The notes beneath the pieces are model-generated. The model had not been told where the DNA came from. It did not search any database and saw only the letters and a list, made by a program, of their open reading frames with translations. From a virus, in the IMG/VR virus record IMGVR_UViG_3300006853_000058, positions 1 to 26,176 of that record: a stretch of 26,176 bases of DNA, one strand, 5' to 3'. The number at the start of each line of letters is the position of its first letter. The first letter of the stretch is position 1. Of this stretch, positions 6,048-11,419 are shown one piece after another. The position numbers and the translations under genes were made by a program.

Positions 6048-6592
6048 TTGCTGGCCTCCTGTAGGGCTGCGGCTCGGGTGGTTGCGATCTTGAGGTGCTC
6101 GTCGGTCCAGCCGTTGTTCTTGTACTTCGGGAACACCTTGCGGAGGTCCGCGAGCGTGGTCGCGGCGTTCAGCTCAGCCGCGATCGGGTCTTCACCAGTC
6201 TCTGCTGTAACGTTCTCGTCAGCAGAGGTGGACTCGGCGGCGCCGCTGGCGGGAGCAGAAGAAGAGGGGGAACCCTGCTTCGCCGCCGGCTTCGAAGAGG
6301 AGGGCTCTCCGGAACGAGTTCCGGATGACGAGCCAGAGCCTCCGGGAACCGGGCTCTGGCCGGTGTCGCCCTTCGACGCACTGGGCGCCGCCGAGAACTT
6401 TGAACGGAACGAGCGGCTGGCCTGCACCACACGCTCCATGACATCGGTCGCCTCGAGAGAGGCGAGCAGGGCGGCCAGCTCCTCAGCTGTGTCCGCTTCG
6501 ACCGTCAGCCAGGGCGCCTCGAAGCCGGCGCCTGCCTTCAGGGTCACCTTCAGAGGTACGCCGTAGACGTCCTCATCCTCAGAACCTGCCAT
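6044..6592 (-). CDS. Hypothetical protein with long Ser/Pro/Ala linker, 182 aa
   Basis: Residues 1-65 form an alpha/beta domain (VPLKVTLKAGAGFEAPWLTVEADTAEEL...). Residues 70-125 are a low-complexity Ser/Pro/Gly/Ala linker, and the end is a helical module (TTLADLRKVFPKYKNNGWTDEHLKIATTRAAALQ). The two-domain layout with a disordered linker suggests a tether. Two convergent operator-like half-repeats (6199-6227) fall in the linker, where sequence constraint on the protein is low. The ATG at 6592 opens a sub-block after the 41-base gap carrying the palindrome 6608-6622. Confidence 0.55.
   Translation of the reverse strand: MAGSEDEDVYGVPLKVTLKAGAGFEAPWLTVEADTAEELAALLASLEATDVMERVVQASRSFRSKFSAAPSASKGDTGQSPVPGGSGSSSGTRSGEPSSSKPAAKQGSPSSSAPASGAAESTSADENVTAETGEDPIAAELNAATTLADLRKVFPKYKNNGWTDEHLKIATTRAAALQEASK
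6199..6215 (+). promoter_or_regulatory. Operator-like repeat copy 3, TCTCTGCTGTAACGTTC
   Basis: A 17/17 match to the family consensus, inside the Ser/Pro linker of the gene at 6044-6592, read there as NVTAE. A reversed partial copy (CAGCAGAG, 6220-6227) faces it across 12 bases, so the pair also forms an 8-base perfect inverted repeat. Confidence 0.6.
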
Positions 6593-6607
6593 GCTTTCCT
6601 CATTTCC

Positions 6608-6622
6608 TAGACGGAGCGTCTA
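6608..6622. repeat. Perfect palindrome TAGACG-GAG-CGTCTA
   Basis: A 6-base inverted repeat with a 3-base centre lies in the 41-base gap between the genes at 6044 and 6634. The short loop is poor for a hairpin, so a dimeric protein site is as likely as a terminator remnant. No T-tract follows on either strand. Confidence 0.35.
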
Positions 6623-6633
6623 CGTTTCGGGAA

Positions 6634-6921
6634 TTACTGGGGCTTCTTGGACTGCCGGACCTGCCGCATGCGTTCGGCCGCCGCAGCCCTCTGTTCGTCG
6701 GTCAGGTTGCTCCGGCGCTTGGCGCCGGTCACCGGGTTCCACTGGTCAGCCGGGATGGTGAACTCCGCCCACGGGGACCCTTCGTAGGTCCCCGCCTTCA
6801 GCAGCGTGAAGGATGGGTGCTTCTGCATCCGGTTGATCACCGGCCGCTGCGCGGTCCAGATGTGGACCAGCTTGTCCTCGTCGGAGACCGTGATGACCGT
6901 CTCCCGCTCGGTGGCGATCAT
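6634..6921 (-). CDS. Hypothetical protein, 95 aa
   Basis: The product begins MIATERETVITVSDEDKLVHIWTAQRPVINRMQKHPSF, then EGSPWAEFTIPADQWNP and a basic end (TGAKRRSNLTDEQRAAAAERMRQVRQSKKPQ). The N-terminal half looks like a small beta domain and the C-terminal half a basic helix that could bind nucleic acid. The ATG at 6921 overlaps the upstream stop (ATGA). I recall similar small proteins in actinophage early regions but cannot name a function. Confidence 0.6.
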   Translation of the reverse strand: MIATERETVITVSDEDKLVHIWTAQRPVINRMQKHPSFTLLKAGTYEGSPWAEFTIPADQWNPVTGAKRRSNLTDEQRAAAAERMRQVRQSKKPQ

Positions 6922-7235
6922 GCCGCCGCCTTCGCCGGCACGTCGACCTCGTTGACCTTGCCGCCGCTGATGACGGTGAGCCTGCCGGCGACGTGGTCCG
7001 CCTCCGCCGCGGGCTTCGCCGGCACCTCGACACCCAGCTCCTGCGCCAGCGACTCGGTGACGTCCAGGCCCTGCGGGTTGGTGATCCGGAAGCCTGACTC
7101 GATCAGAGAGCCGAAGCCGGCCGCGAACGCCTGGGCGAGCTGGGTCTGCTTGAAGCGTTCGTTGCGTGCGGCCGCGGCAAGGGCCGCCGCCTGGGAGCGC
7201 TTGGCCGGGTTGCCGGAGCGACGCTGGTCCTTCAT
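6918..7235 (-). CDS. Hypothetical protein, 105 aa
   Basis: The first 35 residues are basic and Ala-rich (MKDQRRSGNPAKRSQAAALAAAARNERFKQTQL), followed by a helical segment (AQAFAAGFGSLIESGFRI) and a small beta-like end (GRLTVISGGKVNEVDVPAKAAA). The basic helix suggests nucleic-acid contact. Start and stop both overlap neighbours by 4 bases, so it belongs to the coupled block 6634-8562. No family recognised. Confidence 0.55.
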   Translation of the reverse strand: MKDQRRSGNPAKRSQAAALAAAARNERFKQTQLAQAFAAGFGSLIESGFRITNPQGLDVTESLAQELGVEVPAKPAAEADHVAGRLTVISGGKVNEVDVPAKAAA

Positions 7236-7672
7236 GCCACCACCCCCAGCGTCTCCGCCTCGGTCTCCCGGCGGTACATGCGGGCCGACTGGTGTACGTG
7301 GACCTTCCCGGTCTCGAGGTAGAGGACATCCACGCGCTCGTTCACCTCGTCGGAGAGCACGACGCGACGCTTCGCGTCGGCGGCCTTCAGCCGGACGATC
7401 TCGCCGACCTTCAGCTTGGCGGCCTCAGCCGCCTTGCGATCCGCCTCCTCCTTGGCCTTGCGAGCCTCCTCGCGCTTGCGCTCGTCCTCCCTCTGGTCGA
7501 ACGCCCAGACGGCATCCTGGAGTGTGCGGGTCAGCTTGACGACCGCGTCGCGGTCCAGGAAGATGCCACCGTCGTTCGTGCGGACGAACGCGACACCCTT
7601 GTAAGGCTTGACGAGAGCGTGGACAAACTGGTCGTCGTCGGCCGGGTCGTGGTAGTACAGGCCCTTGGTCAT
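7232..7672 (-). CDS. Hypothetical protein with central charged coiled coil, 146 aa
   Basis: Residues 1-60 (MTKGLYYHDPADDDQFVHALVKPYKGVAFVRTNDG...) look like a small alpha/beta domain. Residues 61-88 are an almost continuous E/K/R/A helix (QREDERKREEARKAKEEADR). Residues 89-146 form a beta-rich part (VGEIVRLKAADAKRRVVLSDEV...). The coiled coil probably mediates oligomerisation. The gene is coupled to the nuclease gene upstream (overlap of 4). Function unknown. Confidence 0.6.
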   Translation of the reverse strand: MTKGLYYHDPADDDQFVHALVKPYKGVAFVRTNDGGIFLDRDAVVKLTRTLQDAVWAFDQREDERKREEARKAKEEADRKAAEAAKLKVGEIVRLKAADAKRRVVLSDEVNERVDVLYLETGKVHVHQSARMYRRETEAETLGVVA

Positions 7673-8562
7673 GCTGCCTTCCCCTCTTCCTCTGCTGTGA
7701 CATTCGGCTGATAGTTCGGGTCGAGCCGGTCGTACAGGTGGGACAGGTGACCGTCGGTGGTGTAGCAGGCGGCCGCGACGTCACACATCCGGCACGCCTC
7801 ACCCTCGTTCGGCGAGAAGTTCCCCGCACGAACACCCTCGATCGCCCCACCGAAGATCTGGTCCAGGTAGTCCTTGGTGTACTTGGCGAGCGGGACTGGC
7901 TCGGTGTGCTTGCCGTCCTTACCCATCCAGTACAGGCCGTACTTGGGCCGGGGGTACCCGGCCAGCTCCACCGCAGTGGCGTACGTGCCGAGCTGCAGCG
8001 GCGTCTTCGGCTTCTGACCCGACTTGATGTCCAGCACCGCCAGCGACTCGTCCGGCAGGTACGGCAGCCGGTCGATGACCGCGACGAACGGGAGGCCACC
8101 CAGCTCGATCTCGAGCCGCAGCTCGATGCCAGGCTCACCACCGAACATCGCCCACTCCCAGCGGTGCTCCTTGCGCCAGTCGACCCACCGCTGCACCATC
8201 TCCGGCGCCACCGTGTGCCAGTGGTCGGAACGCTGCTTCTCTTTCCCGCGGCCGCCGGCAATCCACTTCGACGGGTCGATACCCGACTTGGCCTCTGCTT
8301 CCGTGATCAGCTCGTCCAGCTTGGCGTTCGTCAATGCGACGACGTCGTCCTCTGCTGTGACATTCTCCCCCATCAAGAACTCGAGGCGGTCGACCTGCTC
8401 GGTTCCGCCGTGGACGGCGTTCCCGCCGATCGCGTACCAGGAGGGGAGCTGCGGGGCCTTGATGATCCGGGACAGCTCGTAGCCCTTCCCGCAGCGCAGG
8501 TAGCTGGTGTACCGGCTGAACGACCACATGTGCGACTCGTAGCCGGCGAGGTGGATGCTCAC
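7669..8562 (-). CDS. RecB/Cas4-like PD-(D/E)XK exonuclease with probable Fe-S cluster
   Basis: The 297-residue protein starts with the typical motif WSFSRYTSYLRCGKGYEL (first cluster Cys, C24). It has the nuclease core FVAVIDRLPYL, LAVLDIKSG and LQLGTYATAVEL (D, D-x-K and the Q/Y of motif QxxxY), and ends with ACRMCDVAAAC, the remaining three cysteines. This is the layout of Cas4/AddB-like 4Fe-4S nucleases, which resect DNA ends for recombination. Two copies of the operator-like repeat lie in it, both read as NVTAE: one in an insertion near residue 68, one at the extreme C-terminus. The GTG at 8562 has GGGGTGA upstream; an ATG at 8529 is possible. Confidence 0.8.
   Translation of the reverse strand: MSIHLAGYESHMWSFSRYTSYLRCGKGYELSRIIKAPQLPSWYAIGGNAVHGGTEQVDRLEFLMGENVTAEDDVVALTNAKLDELITEAEAKSGIDPSKWIAGGRGKEKQRSDHWHTVAPEMVQRWVDWRKEHRWEWAMFGGEPGIELRLEIELGGLPFVAVIDRLPYLPDESLAVLDIKSGQKPKTPLQLGTYATAVELAGYPRPKYGLYWMGKDGKHTEPVPLAKYTKDYLDQIFGGAIEGVRAGNFSPNEGEACRMCDVAAACYTTDGHLSHLYDRLDPNYQPNVTAEEEGKAA
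7689..7705 (+). promoter_or_regulatory. Operator-like repeat copy 4, CCTCTGCTGTGACATTC
   Basis: A 17/17 match to the consensus, spanning the last codons of the Cas4-like nuclease gene (read as NVTAE, followed by EEGKAA and the stop). The location at the C-terminal tip is where an added peptide is least harmful. Confidence 0.65.
8349..8365 (+). promoter_or_regulatory. Operator-like repeat copy 5, CCTCTGCTGTGACATTC
   Basis: Identical over 17 bases to copy 4, which is 660 bases away in the same gene. It is read as NVTAE in a stretch (LMGENVTAEDDV) between the N-terminal Cys motif and the nuclease core. Two identical 17-mers in one gene, in the same frame, are hard to explain by chance. Confidence 0.65.
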
Positions 8563-8867
8563 GACTCACCCCGCGCGATCCCAGCGGCCGAAGCCTTGAT
8601 CTCGTAGGCGTTGACCTGCCACCCGTCAGAGTAGAACTCCTCCAGCGCCTCGATGGCTTGTGCGATGCGTTCACGCTCGGCCGCGAGGATGGCCGGTGCT
8701 GCTGCCTCCAGGGCAGCCCGCACGCTGAAGTCGAATCCGGCACGCGGTCGGCAGTCTAGGCCGTTATGGCCGTGCTCATCGAGCAGGTCGATAGCCGCGT
8801 CTACCGCCTCTTCGGGGATGATGATCAAGCCACTGCCCTCACGTCCCGTGTCCGGAAGATCAGCCAC
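8559..8867 (-). CDS. Hypothetical helical protein, up to 102 aa
   Basis: The body reads GLIIIPEEAVDAAIDLLDEHGH, FSVRAALEAAAPAILAAERERIAQAIEALEEFYSDG and ends ASAAGIARGES: an all-helical protein with an amphipathic pattern. The IARGES end and AAAPAI..AERERIAQAIE segment resemble small actinophage proteins of unknown role. The start is uncertain: the GTG at 8867 overlaps the previous gene by 43 bases, while the TTG at 8828 gives the usual 4-base overlap (TTGA). The conserved-looking part begins at the TTG. Confidence 0.55.
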   Translation of the reverse strand: MADLPDTGREGSGLIIIPEEAVDAAIDLLDEHGHNGLDCRPRAGFDFSVRAALEAAAPAILAAERERIAQAIEALEEFYSDGWQVNAYEIKASAAGIARGES

Positions 8868-9172
8868 ACCGACACCTCGCCCTCTTCGTCTGCGACTACC
8901 TCGCGAGACACAACGGTATCCGTGGTCACAGTAGAGGGCAATGCCCGGATCACAGCAGAGATCTCAACCATGCCTGTGACGTTGACCGCGACCTCGCCCA
9001 GCTCGGCGAACTCGACGATCTCCAGCTCCTCGGCCCCCACAGCCGGCGCCAGGTCCTGCATCTGATCCCCCACCTCCCCTTCTCCGTCGCCCTCCTGGGC
9101 GTCCCGCGGGCAGCCTACTTGCGTAGACCGACAGTCTCGTGCATCCCCCGCCGTGAACAGGCCATTACTCAT
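8825..9172 (-). CDS. First gene of the leftward early operon, 115 aa, unknown
   Basis: The product starts MSNGLFTAGDARD and is acidic and Val/Glu-rich (EELEIVEFAELGEVAVNVTGMVEISAVIRAL...VSVWLIFRTRDV), suggesting a beta-sheet protein. The ATG at 9172 is supported by GGAGGG 7 bases upstream. That Shine-Dalgarno adjoins the hairpin 9184-9217, which may control translation. Two operator-like repeats in the minority orientation (8921-8937, 8945-8961) lie inside the gene. No family recognised. Confidence 0.6.
   Translation of the reverse strand: MSNGLFTAGDARDCRSTQVGCPRDAQEGDGEGEVGDQMQDLAPAVGAEELEIVEFAELGEVAVNVTGMVEISAVIRALPSTVTTDTVVSREVVADEEGEVSVWLIFRTRDVRAVA
8921..8937 (-). promoter_or_regulatory. 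Operator-like repeat copy 6 (reversed), CCTCTACTGTGACCACG
   Basis: It matches the first 13 consensus positions on the minus strand. With copy 7 it forms a direct pair spaced 24 bases apart, about two helical turns, so two bound repressors would sit on roughly the same face of the DNA. Confidence 0.5.
8945..8961 (-). promoter_or_regulatory. Operator-like repeat copy 7 (reversed), TCTCTGCTGTGATCCGG
   Basis: It matches the first 12 consensus positions on the minus strand. It lies in the first early gene and runs in the same direction as transcription, unlike copies 2-5. Confidence 0.5.
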
Positions 9173-9183
9173 TGCGTAACCCT

Positions 9184-9217
9184 CCGGTACTTGGATCGTT
9201 AAATCGATCGGTACCGG
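9184..9217 (-). promoter_or_regulatory. Hairpin in the early operon leader, next to the ribosome binding site
   Basis: Outer arms CCGGTAC (9184-9190) and GTACCGG (9211-9217) are perfectly complementary. An inner stem GATCG (9194-9198)/CGATC (9205-9209) closes a 6-base A/T loop. In the leftward RNA the 3' arm ends inside the GGAGGG that serves the ATG at 9172, so folding would hide part of the Shine-Dalgarno. A second GGTACC at about 9251-9256 could compete for pairing. Confidence 0.45.
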
Positions 9218-9309
9218 CGGCGACTACGGATCTCCCCCCCGAGACGTCGTCGGTACCCCCTACATCGTCAGCACCGTCAGATAGTTACGCCTCTAAACAT
9301 CACAGATCC

Positions 9310-9319
9310 GTAACGTTAC
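9310..9319. repeat. Palindrome GTAACGTTAC
   Basis: A perfect 10-base palindrome lies in the leader/promoter region between the repressor and the early operon. It could be a site for a dimeric regulator. It is short enough to be accidental. Confidence 0.25.
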
Positions 9320-9355
9320 CGTCTGTTCACTCTCTGGAAACGCTCCCACGTTTAG

Positions 9356-9372
9356 CCAAGTCACAGTAGAGG
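9356..9372 (-). promoter_or_regulatory. Operator-like repeat copy 8 (reversed), CCTCTACTGTGACTTGG
   Basis: It matches the first 13 consensus positions on the minus strand. It lies in the 359-base gap (9173-9531) where the leftward early promoter must be, about 190 bases before the first early ATG, so it is a candidate operator for that promoter. I could not find a convincing -35/-10 pair around it. Confidence 0.5.
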
Positions 9373-9434
9373 CTCGCCTCTTGCGCTCGCTGCCGCGCGC
9401 GCGTCTAATGGTTATACTCGAGAAAGAAGGGCAA

Positions 9435-9516
9435 GACTGTCCTAGCCGAGCTGGAGCCCCTAGGCGGAAGCTCGAGCGACAGTCCTAAGAGGCCTCCCTG
9501 GGGGTCGGCCTCTTAG
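9435..9516 (-). terminator. Two tandem hairpins after the repressor gene
   Basis: Reading on minus from the repressor stop (9532), the first hairpin is a perfect 10-base stem, CTAAGAGGCC (9485-9494) with GGCCTCTTAG (9507-9516), loop 12. The second is a long nested hairpin, GACTGTC (9435-9441)/GACAGTC (9478-9484) with inner GAGCT/AGCTC and GCC/GGC stems. A pyrimidine-rich stretch (CTTGCCCTTCTTTCTC) follows it on minus. They fit terminators of the repressor transcript. They could also be the body of a short rightward RNA starting near a TATACT at 9413-9418. Confidence 0.5.
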
Positions 9517-9531
9517 CCAGCGAAGACCCGC

Positions 9532-10053
9532 TTAACTGGTCTTGACTAGTTTAGACGGCGGAGACTCTTCCAGCTCCGGCCGGCGGATGACGGGATGCTT
9601 CCCGTCCGTCCCCTCGAAATCTTCAGGCTTGGCTGCGACGTAGTAGAAGCCGTCGACGGTGTCTCGGATGTAGGTCACCACCAGGCCGAGGGGAGCATCT
9701 CGCTCCGGCTGCGGCTCCGCGAGCCGCTCGAGCCAGGAGTCCAGATCCTTGAGCCGCTTCTGCTGGATGTGGCTGAGATCCACGCCGGCACGTCGCGAGT
9801 CCTCGAGCCTGAGCAGCTGCGCGATGTAGCTGCGGAGGTGCTCCGACCTCATCGGGCTCCACGGCAGCAGGTTCTTGTGTCGGATCAGTTTCGGGCCAAG
9901 CCCGTAGCGCTTGCGCGCTACGGCGATCCCAGCTCGAGTGACGCGCACGCCAGTGCGCTCGTACCACAAGTCCGCGGCCTGCTGAGCCGTCAGTCCCTGC
10001 TCGTCGGCCTTCTGCAGGAACTCCTTGTCCGGGCCGCCCTTCTGGTTGGCCAT
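9532..10053 (-). CDS. Immunity repressor, mycobacteriophage L5 gp71-like
   Basis: The 173-residue protein has a helix-turn-helix at about 18-52 (EQGLTAQQAADLWYERTGVR, then TRAGIAVARKRYGLG). A second domain at 58-145 follows, with LLPWSPMRSEHL, QQKRLKDLDSWLERL and DGFYYVAAKPEDF. From memory, L5 gp71 and Bxb1 repressor have the same order of landmarks: HTH, NWPW..., KKRLLSWWKML, GFRYVPRD. Those repressors bind one asymmetric operator and many dispersed stoperators as monomers. It lies beside the integrase and is divergent from it, in a control region with several operator-like repeats, so self-regulation is likely. The ATG at 10053 follows GGGGGAGACTGAAGG. This is a family call by eye, not by search. 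Confidence 0.75.
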   Translation of the reverse strand: MANQKGGPDKEFLQKADEQGLTAQQAADLWYERTGVRVTRAGIAVARKRYGLGPKLIRHKNLLPWSPMRSEHLRSYIAQLLRLEDSRRAGVDLSHIQQKRLKDLDSWLERLAEPQPERDAPLGLVVTYIRDTVDGFYYVAAKPEDFEGTDGKHPVIRRPELEESPPSKLVKTS

Positions 10054-10092
10054 CCTTCAGTCTCCCCCAAGAGATCTACTCGTCCGTAGGGT

Positions 10093-10107
10093 TGCAAGGG
10101 TACGTAA
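10093..10107 (+). repeat. Arm-like repeat, left copy TGCAAGGGTACGTAA
   Basis: This 15-base element recurs inverted at 10268-10285 as TGCAAG-3 bases-GGTACGTAA. The two lie about 85 bases either side of the central inverted repeat at 10178-10200, which is what integrase arm-type sites around an attP core look like. Confidence 0.45.
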
Positions 10108-10130
10108 CCAAATAGAGACTTGACAACAGA

Positions 10131-10147
10131 TCTCTACTGCATCAACC
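10131..10147 (+). promoter_or_regulatory. Operator-like repeat copy 9, TCTCTACTGCATCAACC (weak)
   Basis: It keeps the TCTCTACTG core but diverges after it. It lies a few bases downstream of a perfect TTGACA (10120-10125) in the repressor-integrase gap. Confidence 0.4.
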
Positions 10148-10177
10148 GCATACCGAACGTTGGCTACGCTCCGTGCG

Positions 10178-10200
10178 GCACTGGTACACGTTGCCAGTGC
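10178..10200. other. Candidate attP core: inverted repeat GCACTGG-N9-CCAGTGC
   Basis: Perfect 7-base arms (10178-10184 and 10194-10200) flank a 9-base centre in the 313-base gap beside the integrase. It is nearly centred between the inverted arm-like repeats at 10093 and 10268. Tyrosine recombinases bind inverted core sites around a 6-8 base crossover, which fits approximately. No tRNA 3' end sequence is recognisable here, so the attachment site assignment is inference. Confidence 0.4.
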
Positions 10201-10216
10201 GTCTGCTGTTACGCAA
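10200..10216 (+). promoter_or_regulatory. Operator-like repeat copy 10, CGTCTGCTGTTACGCAA (weak)
   Basis: It keeps TCTGCTGT and AC but has changes at positions 2, 11 and 14. It begins at the last base of the inverted repeat 10178-10200, so repressor binding here would touch the candidate attP core. Confidence 0.4.
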
Positions 10217-10267
10217 CATTGGGGGTGTCGACCCGTGCAAACCCGCAGGTCGGCCACGAGGCGCAAC

Positions 10268-10285
10268 TTACGTACCAGTCTTGCA
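10268..10285 (-). repeat. Arm-like repeat, right copy (inverted), TGCAAG-ACT-GGTACGTAA
   Basis: This is the inverted counterpart of 10093-10107, with a 3-base insertion. See that entry for the interpretation. Confidence 0.45.
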
Positions 10286-10294
10286 TCCGCTGGA

Positions 10295-10311
10295 TCTCTG
10301 CTGTAACGTCA
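10295..10311 (+). promoter_or_regulatory. Operator-like repeat copy 11, TCTCTGCTGTAACGTCA
   Basis: It matches the consensus in 15 of 17 positions and lies 56 bases before the integrase ATG. A protein bound here would probably interfere with integrase transcription. Confidence 0.6.
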
Positions 10312-10319
10312 GGTCAGAG

Positions 10320-10349
10320 CCTCTACTGCACGTCTCTACTCCAGTACGC
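10320..10349 (+). promoter_or_regulatory. Operator-like repeat copies 12 and 13 (two weak tandem copies)
   Basis: CCTCTACTGCACGTCTC (10320-10336) overlaps TCTCTACTCCAGTACGC (10333-10349); the copies start 13 bases apart. Both keep only the left half of the consensus. They lie just upstream of the integrase Shine-Dalgarno. Confidence 0.4.
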
Positions 10350-10366
10350 ACACCGAAGGGGGTCTC

Positions 10367-11419
10367 ATGGCAGTCCGAAGCACCCGACTCAGCGACGCGA
10401 TCAACGACTACCTGGCGCAGCGGAAGATCGAGGGGTACGCGAAGAGCACCCTCAACAACCAGCGGGTGATCCTCGACCGCACGCTCAAGGTGATCGGCAA
10501 CCTGCTGCTCCACAACATCACCGACTTGCACATCCGTGAGGTCATGGCCGTGGCCGGCCAGACCCGCTCCGCCCGGACCCGCACGAACGACCATGCCTGC
10601 CTGCGGCAGTTCTTCAACTGGGCAGCTGAGACCAAGCGGATGCCGAAACACTCCAACCCGATGGCCGGCTCGCGGCCGCCCCGGTACTCGGTGGAGGAAC
10701 GCCGACGTGTCCCCGTCGGCCAGTTCCCGGCCCTGATGGACAGCGCCAAGCACCCGCGGGACCGCATGCTGATCGTCCTGGCCATCTACCTGCTGGCCCG
10801 CTCAGTGGAGATCACCGGCATCCGGTTGAAGGACGTCCGGCTGGACCAGGGGGTGATCCGGATCACCGTCGCCAAGAAGAGCAACGGCCAGGTCGTCACC
10901 GACGACATGGCCATCCCGAAGAAACTGGACGCCGAGCTGCGCGCGTACCTGCAGTGGTACTCGAGCGAGTTCCCCGAGATGAACCCCGAGTGGTTCCTGG
11001 TGCCGGGCATCTCCGGGCCACGGTTCGTCTCCCGCTACGAACGCACCTACGGTCAGATGATCCCGTGGCGCCGTTTCCGGCGCCCGTCCGCCGTGATCAA
11101 CCGGTGCTTGGCGTCGATCGGTTTCGCGGTCCGCGACGAGGACGGCGCCTCACTACACGAGGGGATGCACACTCTGCGCCGGTCAGCCGCCCGGGCCCTG
11201 TTCGACGTCCTCGTCAAGAAGGGGTACGACGGCGCCCTGCGCCGCGTCCAGGCCATGCTGCACCACAAGAACGCGTCGATGACCGAGCATTACATCGGGA
11301 TCGACCTGGATCGGCAGCAGCGCAACGCGGACATGATGGGCGCCGAGGTGTACCCGTTCGAAGCTGAGAACGTGGTCCACCTGGGGCAGGCCCAGAACCG
11401 GGCTTCTACTGGCCAGTAA
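10367..11419 (+). CDS. int: Tyrosine-type phage integrase
   Basis: The 350-residue protein has an N-terminal SAM-like core-binding domain (about 5-100: SDAINDYLAQRKIEGYAKSTLNNQR...) and a catalytic domain. Visible catalytic residues are R145 (LLARSVEI), K170/K171, H268-x2-R271 (MHTLRRSAA), H300 (LHHKN) and the nucleophile Y309 (TEHYIG). It integrates the phage genome at an attachment site, for which 10178-10200 is the nearby candidate. It has no obvious separate arm-binding domain. The ATG at 10367 follows GAAGGGGG. With its small downstream neighbour it is the only recognised plus-strand unit in the window, and it is preceded by several operator-like repeats. Confidence 0.93.
   Translation: MAVRSTRLSDAINDYLAQRKIEGYAKSTLNNQRVILDRTLKVIGNLLLHNITDLHIREVMAVAGQTRSARTRTNDHACLRQFFNWAAETKRMPKHSNPMAGSRPPRYSVEERRRVPVGQFPALMDSAKHPRDRMLIVLAIYLLARSVEITGIRLKDVRLDQGVIRITVAKKSNGQVVTDDMAIPKKLDAELRAYLQWYSSEFPEMNPEWFLVPGISGPRFVSRYERTYGQMIPWRRFRRPSAVINRCLASIGFAVRDEDGASLHEGMHTLRRSAARALFDVLVKKGYDGALRRVQAMLHHKNASMTEHYIGIDLDRQQRNADMMGAEVYPFEAENVVHLGQAQNRASTGQ

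Noticed and set aside
9421-9520. tRNA gene in the hairpin-rich stretch
   Set aside because: The folds are nested or single hairpins; there is no cloverleaf, no GGTTCRA T-arm and no anticodon loop.
9173-9531. Leftward early promoter
   Set aside because: TAACTA and TTGGCT elements occur but never with proper spacing; only the hairpins and repeat copies are reported for this stretch.
9595-10089. Plus-strand frame opposite the repressor
   Set aside because: It mirrors the repressor and has no start signal; the repressor has HTH and family landmarks.
10057-10130. Promoter for the repressor (TTGTCA or TTGGTT with GTACCC or TACGGA)
   Set aside because: The -10 matches are poor; one must exist in this gap but I cannot place it.
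10120-10148. TTGACA in the repressor-integrase gap as an integrase promoter
   Set aside because: The hexamer is perfect, but no -10-like sequence lies 16-19 bases downstream.
11399-11412. TTCTACTGGCCAG and CAAAGTAGAGCC (11716) as further repeat copies
   Set aside because: They match only 6-8 core positions, within chance expectation for this sequence.
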